Positions 5,471 to 9,278 of a stretch of 9,278 bases of DNA are shown one piece after another. Each line of letters begins with the position of its first letter. The first letter of the stretch is position 1. Location: assembly GCA_030830945.1 (NCBI GenBank), contig JAURLY010000143.1, positions 1 through 9,278 of the forward strand, given 5' to 3'. The translations under genes and the position numbers were made by a program. The notes under the pieces were generated by a model. It searched no databases. It saw nothing but the letters and a program-made list of their open reading frames with translations, and had not been told where the DNA came from. This stretch comes from Gammaproteobacteria bacterium (lineage in GTDB: Bacteria > Pseudomonadota > Gammaproteobacteria > Pseudomonadales > GM7GCV1).

Positions 5471-7554
5471 TGTCGACTGCTAACTTTCTCGTCGAGATTG
5501 GTACCGAAGAGTTACCGCCAAAAGCACTTCGATCACTCCGGTCAGCCTTTGAAAAGGGTATCTGTAACGGATTAACCCAAAAGGGCATAGGATATTCCTC
5601 ACCAGAAGGCGAAATGGCGGCACCCCGTCGACTGGCCGTACTCATCAAAAATGTCGAATTACAACAGCCCAGGCAAAAAACAGAATTGCTGGGCCCAGCG
5701 GTTTCTGCCGCTTTCGATGCATCGGGCGCACCCACAAACGCAGCCATTGGATTCTCACGCAAGGCCGGTGTTGATGTAAGCGAACTACAGCAGGTAGATG
5801 GCCCCAAAGGCCCTCGCCTCGCCCATATTTCGGAAACGCCTGGAAAAGCGACGATTGATTTATTACCAGATATTGTCAGCGCCTCTCTCGATAGCCTGCC
5901 TATTCCAAAGCGCATGCGCTGGGGAGCCAAGCGCAATGAATTTGTTCGCCCGGTTCACTGGGTATTGATGATGCTTGGAGATCAAGTTGTAAAGGGGCAA
6001 ATACTTGGTCTACATTGTGGCAATTCCAGCCGCGGGCATCGTTTTCACGCACCTGGTGAAATCGAAATTTCCAGTGCCGACAGTTATGCCTCCACGCTCC
6101 GTGAACAGGGTAAAGTCGATGTAGATTATCGTGCCAGATTGGAAACCATAAAAACGTCTGTCGCCCTTCTTGCCGAAAAGCAACTAAAGGGTAAAGCTGT
6201 CATTGGTGATGCGTTGCTGGAAGAAGTCACATCACTGGTTGAATGGCCTGTGCCACTGGCGGGAAATTTTGATGAGTCCTTTTTGGACGTTCCCCCGGAA
6301 GCACTAATTTCCTCGATGCGGGAACATCAAAAGTATTTTCATGTCATCGATAAACACGGCCAGCTGCTACCGCATTTCATCACCGTAGCCAACATTGATT
6401 CGTCAGACCCTGCGAGGGTTATCGATGGTAACGAACGAGTTATTCGCCCTCGTCTGGCCGATGCCGCTTTTTTCTACAATACAGACAAAAAGACCAGTTT
6501 TGACTCTTTTAGAGATCGTTTAAAACCGATTGTCTTTCAAAACCAGCTAGGGTCAATTTTTGATAAAACTGAGCGCCTGGCTACCTTAGCGCAAAAAATT
6601 GCCCCCTATGTGGGCTCGAAACCTGAAGACGCAAAGCGAGCCGGAGAACTGGCCAAGTGTGACCTGGTCTCCGAGATGGTTATGGAATTTGATGACCTGC
6701 AAGGCATCATGGGCAGATACTACGCCGAACAAGGTGGCGAAAATGCTGAGGTCTCAGCCGCCATGTTTGAGCAATATTTGCCCCGCTATGCTGGCGACGA
6801 ACTTCCGACGACGGCGACAGGTAAGGCATTGGCGCTGGCAGATCGTCTGGACACCCTAACGGGTATTTTTGGCATTGGCCAACAACCTACTGGCTCCAAA
6901 GATCCTTTTGCCTTGCGCCGCGCAAGTCTGGGTGTTTTGCGCATTTTGATAGAAGGTGGATATAACGTATCTCTTCGCGAATTATTGGAATTTTCCTTCG
7001 ATCTTCATTCAGGAACCACTGAAGACCGGGATAGGGTCATTAGCGATCTTCTTAATTATCTTCTAGATCGTTTTTCCGCCTGGTTTAGTGACGATGGTAT
7101 AGCTACCGAAAACTTTCTGGCCGTTCGAGCCCTGGGCCTTGATGATGCAACTGATATCAGCGCAAGAGTTAGGGCGGTGGCCGATTTCGCCAAATCGGAT
7201 AATGCGAATGCGCTAGCGGCAGCCAACAAACGGGTTGCCAATATCCTCAGCAAAGCTGATGTTGAATTGGGTCCTATTAATGCGAACCTGTTTGAATCGG
7301 ACATTGAAAATGAACTGGCAACAACGATCGATCAAACTATCATGGCATTGTCGCCGTTACTTCAATCGGCCAACTATCAGGCAGCGTTAGCCGAGCTATC
7401 CAGCTTGAGAACACCTGTTGATAAGTTTTTTGATCAAGTCATGGTAAATGCAGAGGACAAGGCCGTTCGAGCTAACCGACTGAGCCTGCTAAATGAAATG
7501 CGCGAGTTATTTCTGAGCGTCGCTGACATTTCGTTGTTGTCCAACAACGATTAG
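5470..7554 (+). CDS. glyS: Glycyl-tRNA synthetase beta subunit GlyS
   Basis: GlyS is the large subunit of alpha2beta2 glycyl-tRNA synthetase and provides most of the tRNA-Gly recognition; it does not activate glycine alone. The 694 residues match the E. coli length of 689. The N-terminus FLVEIGTEELPPKALRSL (6-23) is the family signature. Other conserved blocks are MAAPRRLAV (49-57), MRWGAKRNEFVRPVHW (149-164), SLVEWPVPL (255-263), GNERVIRPRLADAAFFYNTD (320-339), an HD-like segment KCDLVSEMVMEFDDLQGIMG (396-415), GIFGIGQQPTGSKDPFALRR (465-484) and AAANKRVANIL (583-593). A DALR-type anticodon-binding region ends the protein (about 580-690), closing with LFLSVADISLL. The ATG overlaps the last base of glyQ. 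plsC starts 11 bp after the stop. No residues look missing and no frameshift is seen. Confidence 0.97.
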   Translation: MSTANFLVEIGTEELPPKALRSLRSAFEKGICNGLTQKGIGYSSPEGEMAAPRRLAVLIKNVELQQPRQKTELLGPAVSAAFDASGAPTNAAIGFSRKAGVDVSELQQVDGPKGPRLAHISETPGKATIDLLPDIVSASLDSLPIPKRMRWGAKRNEFVRPVHWVLMMLGDQVVKGQILGLHCGNSSRGHRFHAPGEIEISSADSYASTLREQGKVDVDYRARLETIKTSVALLAEKQLKGKAVIGDALLEEVTSLVEWPVPLAGNFDESFLDVPPEALISSMREHQKYFHVIDKHGQLLPHFITVANIDSSDPARVIDGNERVIRPRLADAAFFYNTDKKTSFDSFRDRLKPIVFQNQLGSIFDKTERLATLAQKIAPYVGSKPEDAKRAGELAKCDLVSEMVMEFDDLQGIMGRYYAEQGGENAEVSAAMFEQYLPRYAGDELPTTATGKALALADRLDTLTGIFGIGQQPTGSKDPFALRRASLGVLRILIEGGYNVSLRELLEFSFDLHSGTTEDRDRVISDLLNYLLDRFSAWFSDDGIATENFLAVRALGLDDATDISARVRAVADFAKSDNANALAAANKRVANILSKADVELGPINANLFESDIENELATTIDQTIMALSPLLQSANYQAALAELSSLRTPVDKFFDQVMVNAEDKAVRANRLSLLNEMRELFLSVADISLLSNND

Positions 7555-7565
7555 TCCTATCAGTT

Positions 7566-8273
7566 ATGGCTTTTATTCAGGGACGCACACTTTATTTTGC
7601 AGGTTATGGCCTGACACTGATTTTTGTCGTTCTCTTCCTGCTATTGATTGGCTGGGCAGTGCCATACGAGCTCCGCATGCGTGTCGCCTCTCTGTGGCCT
7701 AAATTTATGGCAACTTCCTGGCTGCGTTTGGCCACAGGTGTCAAAATCGAGGTTATTGGACAAAATAAGCTACCTAACAAGCCATTTGTCGCCGTCTGTA
7801 ACCACCAGTCCGAGTGGGAAACACTCTTTTTAGCCAGCTTGCTATGCCCCTCTGCTATTGTGATGAAAGAAGCCCTGTTAAGGATACCTGTCTATGGCTG
7901 GGGACAACGCTTTCTTAAGCCGATTGCAATTGACCGAGGCTCACCCCGGGCTGCAATCCGAGCCATAGTTAGCCAGGGAACAACCAGATTAGAGGAAGGT
8001 ATAAATGTACTTATCTTTCCTGAAGGCACTCGAGTTAATGCCGGCGAAATTAAGAAGTATGCCCGGACAGCATTTAAGCTCGCCATTGACAACCAGGTTC
8101 CGCTGGTTCCCATCGTTCACAATTCAGGCACTATTTGGGGCAAAAAGAAATTTGTCCGAGGCACTATAAAAATAGTTATCGGTGATTCATTGGGCAAAAA
8201 TACAAGCCAATCGGCCGATCAGATGACCACGGAAGTTGAACGCTGGACCAGGGAAACTTTGGCAGCTATGTAG
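7566..8273 (+). CDS. plsC: 1-acyl-sn-glycerol-3-phosphate acyltransferase, PlsC/LPLAT family
   Basis: PlsC-type enzymes acylate the sn-2 position of lysophosphatidic acid to make phosphatidic acid at the inner membrane. The 235-residue protein has one strong hydrophobic segment at about 10-31. The acyltransferase motifs follow in order: NHQSEWET with H80 and E85 (block I), KPIAIDRGSP at 118-127 (block II), FPEGTR at 151-156 (block III) and VPLVPIVHNSG at 178-188 (block IV). Block I is HX4E rather than the usual HX4D; from memory this HQSxWE form is common in proteobacterial PlsC proteins beside gyrB or glyS, so I do not read it as loss of activity. ATG 7566 lies 11 bp after glyS and has no visible Shine-Dalgarno, so translation probably depends on coupling. 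It is the last gene of the transcript, before a strong terminator. The Pseudomonas homologue beside gyrB has been named lptA. Exact acyl acceptor is not proven. Confidence 0.9.
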   Translation: MAFIQGRTLYFAGYGLTLIFVVLFLLLIGWAVPYELRMRVASLWPKFMATSWLRLATGVKIEVIGQNKLPNKPFVAVCNHQSEWETLFLASLLCPSAIVMKEALLRIPVYGWGQRFLKPIAIDRGSPRAAIRAIVSQGTTRLEEGINVLIFPEGTRVNAGEIKKYARTAFKLAIDNQVPLVPIVHNSGTIWGKKKFVRGTIKIVIGDSLGKNTSQSADQMTTEVERWTRETLAAM

Positions 8274-8286
8274 GTAGGCAGGTAGG
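8271..8286 (+). repeat. Imperfect TAGG tetranucleotide repeat at the plsC stop
   Basis: Four tetranucleotides run TAGG, TAGG, CAGG, TAGG from 8271 to 8286, and the first contains the TAG stop codon of plsC. The tract is short and interrupted. It is visible but probably of no functional weight. Confidence 0.5.
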
Positions 8287-8312
8287 GCATACAGATGCCA
8301 GACAACTCTCTC

Positions 8313-8365
8313 AAGTGAGGCCCAAAAACAAAGTTAGTGGGCACTCACTTTCGATTTTATTATTT
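8313..8365 (+). terminator. Rho-independent terminator of glyQ-glyS-plsC
   Basis: AAGTGAG (8313-8319) pairs perfectly with CTCACTT (8344-8350), and GCCCA (8320-8324) pairs with TGGGC (8338-8342), with A8343 as a single bulge. This gives a 12-bp stem around a 13-nt loop (8325-8337). Within the loop AAC (8327-8329) could also pair with GTT (8333-8335). A T-rich tail follows on the plus strand (TTTTATTATTT within 8355-8365). The tail reaches into the gyrB stop codon. On the minus strand the hairpin is not followed by a T-run, so it is oriented to stop plsC transcripts; it may still pause or protect the gyrB message. Confidence 0.85.
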
Positions 8366-9278
8366 ACACATCGAGGTTTGCTACTGAAAGGGCGTTCGCT
8401 TCAATAAAAGCGCGTCGAGGCTCGACATGATCCCCCATCAAGGTAGTAAACATGAGATCAGCCGCGACCGCATCTTCCACATCAACCTGTAAAAGCCGGC
8501 GGGTTTCCGGGTTCATGGTTGTTTCCCAAAGTTGTTCCGGGTTCATCTCACCAAGACCTTTGTAGCGCTGAATACTGTAACCACGTCGCGATTCCTTCAT
8601 CAACCAATCCAAGGCTTCGCCAAAGTCAGAGACAGGTTGTTTCTTTTCACCTCTCTGGATATAAGCGCCGGGTTCTAGCAGGCCTTGTAGCTTCTCACCC
8701 AAAGTCACGATTGCCTTATATTCGCCGGATAAAAGAAAATCGCCGCTTATAGAATAGGCAGTAAAGCTACCGTGCTGATGAATCTTTACCACCGGTAACC
8801 ACAGGCTTCGCTCACTGTCTCTAACTGCTTCAACAGTATAGTTTTTGCCGTTGGTGTGGTGTTTAACCAAAAGCTCTGACAGTTCAGCACACCAGCCTTC
8901 TGCTGCGGCTTGATCCGCAAGCATCGCTTCGGTGTAAACCGGCGCATATATCAACGCCTGGGTTACTTCGTAAGGGGTAACCCGCGACCTCCGTTGACTA
9001 ATCGCATCAACCGCACGGTATTCCCTGATCAGGCTTTCCAGTGCTGCCCCACCAAGTGGCGGTGCGCTATCACTGACATAGAGACTGGTGCTCTCGATCG
9101 CGCCGTTCGTTAGATACTCGGCCAATGATTCTTCATCTTTTAAATATTCTTCTTGTTTACCACGACTTATCTTATAAAGCGGTGGCTGGGCGATATAAAT
9201 ATGTCCTCGCTCAACCAGCTCTCGCATTTGTCGGTAAAAGAAGGTCAGTAGCAAGGTTCGGATGTGCGCTCCATCAAC
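8364..9278 (-). CDS. gyrB: DNA gyrase subunit B, C-terminal part
   Basis: GyrB is the ATPase subunit of DNA gyrase, which introduces negative supercoils together with GyrA. The gene enters from the right edge; 304 codons plus TAA are visible, starting within the TOPRIM metal site (VDGAHIRTLL, the end of the DxDxDG motif). E. coli GyrB also has 304 residues from the matching valine (V501) to its end, so the long Gram-negative insertion is present. Conserved blocks include LTFFYRQM, ERGHIYIAQPPLYK, the topoisomerase II signature SIQRYKGLGEMNPEQLWETT and the end LMGDHVEPRRAFIEANAL. Serine after the TOPRIM glycine in E. coli is alanine here, a common variant. The catalytic glutamate, the ATPase domain and the start lie outside the window. 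It converges on plsC. By synteny recF, dnaN and dnaA are expected further right. Confidence 0.97.
   Translation of the reverse strand, partial: VDGAHIRTLLLTFFYRQMRELVERGHIYIAQPPLYKISRGKQEEYLKDEESLAEYLTNGAIESTSLYVSDSAPPLGGAALESLIREYRAVDAISQRRSRVTPYEVTQALIYAPVYTEAMLADQAAAEGWCAELSELLVKHHTNGKNYTVEAVRDSERSLWLPVVKIHQHGSFTAYSISGDFLLSGEYKAIVTLGEKLQGLLEPGAYIQRGEKKQPVSDFGEALDWLMKESRRGYSIQRYKGLGEMNPEQLWETTMNPETRRLLQVDVEDAVAADLMFTTLMGDHVEPRRAFIEANALSVANLDV

Noticed and set aside
5379..5936. A 185-codon open frame on the minus strand across the glyQ/glyS junction
   Set aside because: It is opposite two strongly conserved genes, and its translation is arginine-, serine- and proline-rich with no family resemblance.
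7803..7820. HX4E in place of HX4D in PlsC block I as a sign of inactivity
   Set aside because: The HQSxWE form is, from memory, common in proteobacterial PlsC proteins of this type, glutamate can serve the same role, and all other motifs are intact.
9252..9254. TTG 9254-9252 on the minus strand as the start of the gyrB fragment
   Set aside because: The conserved frame continues upstream to the window edge (VDGAHIRTLL), so this codon is an internal leucine of a partial gene.

Overview
The window is ordinary housekeeping DNA from a gammaproteobacterium. Its proteins read as close relatives of E. coli and Pseudomonas proteins. GyrB carries the longer Gram-negative type of C-terminal half, and Trk and HtrB/LpxL enzymes are Gram-negative types. 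The gene order matches, from memory, the origin-proximal stretch of Pseudomonas and related marine gammaproteobacteria (gyrB, plsC, glyS, glyQ, htrB, trkA, rsmB). A marine Cellvibrionales-like or Pseudomonas-like bacterium is my best guess; base composition looks moderate. I see no insertion sequence, phage gene, CRISPR array, tRNA or rRNA, and the genes look uniform in style.

Layout from left to right. The 3' part of rsmB (16S rRNA m5C967 methyltransferase) runs off the left edge. trkA and trkH follow on the same strand and encode the two core parts of the Trk potassium uptake system. A lipid A late acyltransferase gene (HtrB/LpxL family) lies on the minus strand, convergent with trkH. A 153-bp divergent intergenic region holds two perfect TATAAT boxes, one for each direction. 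Next comes glyQ-glyS, the two subunits of the tetrameric glycyl-tRNA synthetase, followed by a PlsC-type 1-acylglycerol-3-phosphate acyltransferase gene. A strong hairpin with a T-rich tail ends that transcript. The 3' part of gyrB then enters from the right on the minus strand.

The plus-strand genes fall into two apparent transcripts: (fmt?)-rsmB-trkA-trkH and glyQ-glyS-plsC. By synteny the replication origin should lie to the right of the window, beyond gyrB. If so, gyrB and htrB are transcribed with the fork and the other six genes against it.

I did not find an undescribed system. The points most worth a second look are the divergent promoter and leader region upstream of glyQ (perfect -10 boxes with GC-rich discriminators, paired direct repeats, two overlapping hairpins), a possible one-base frameshift at the very left edge in rsmB, and the trkA/trkH junction, where both genes share one frame separated by a single stop and trkH has no visible Shine-Dalgarno.
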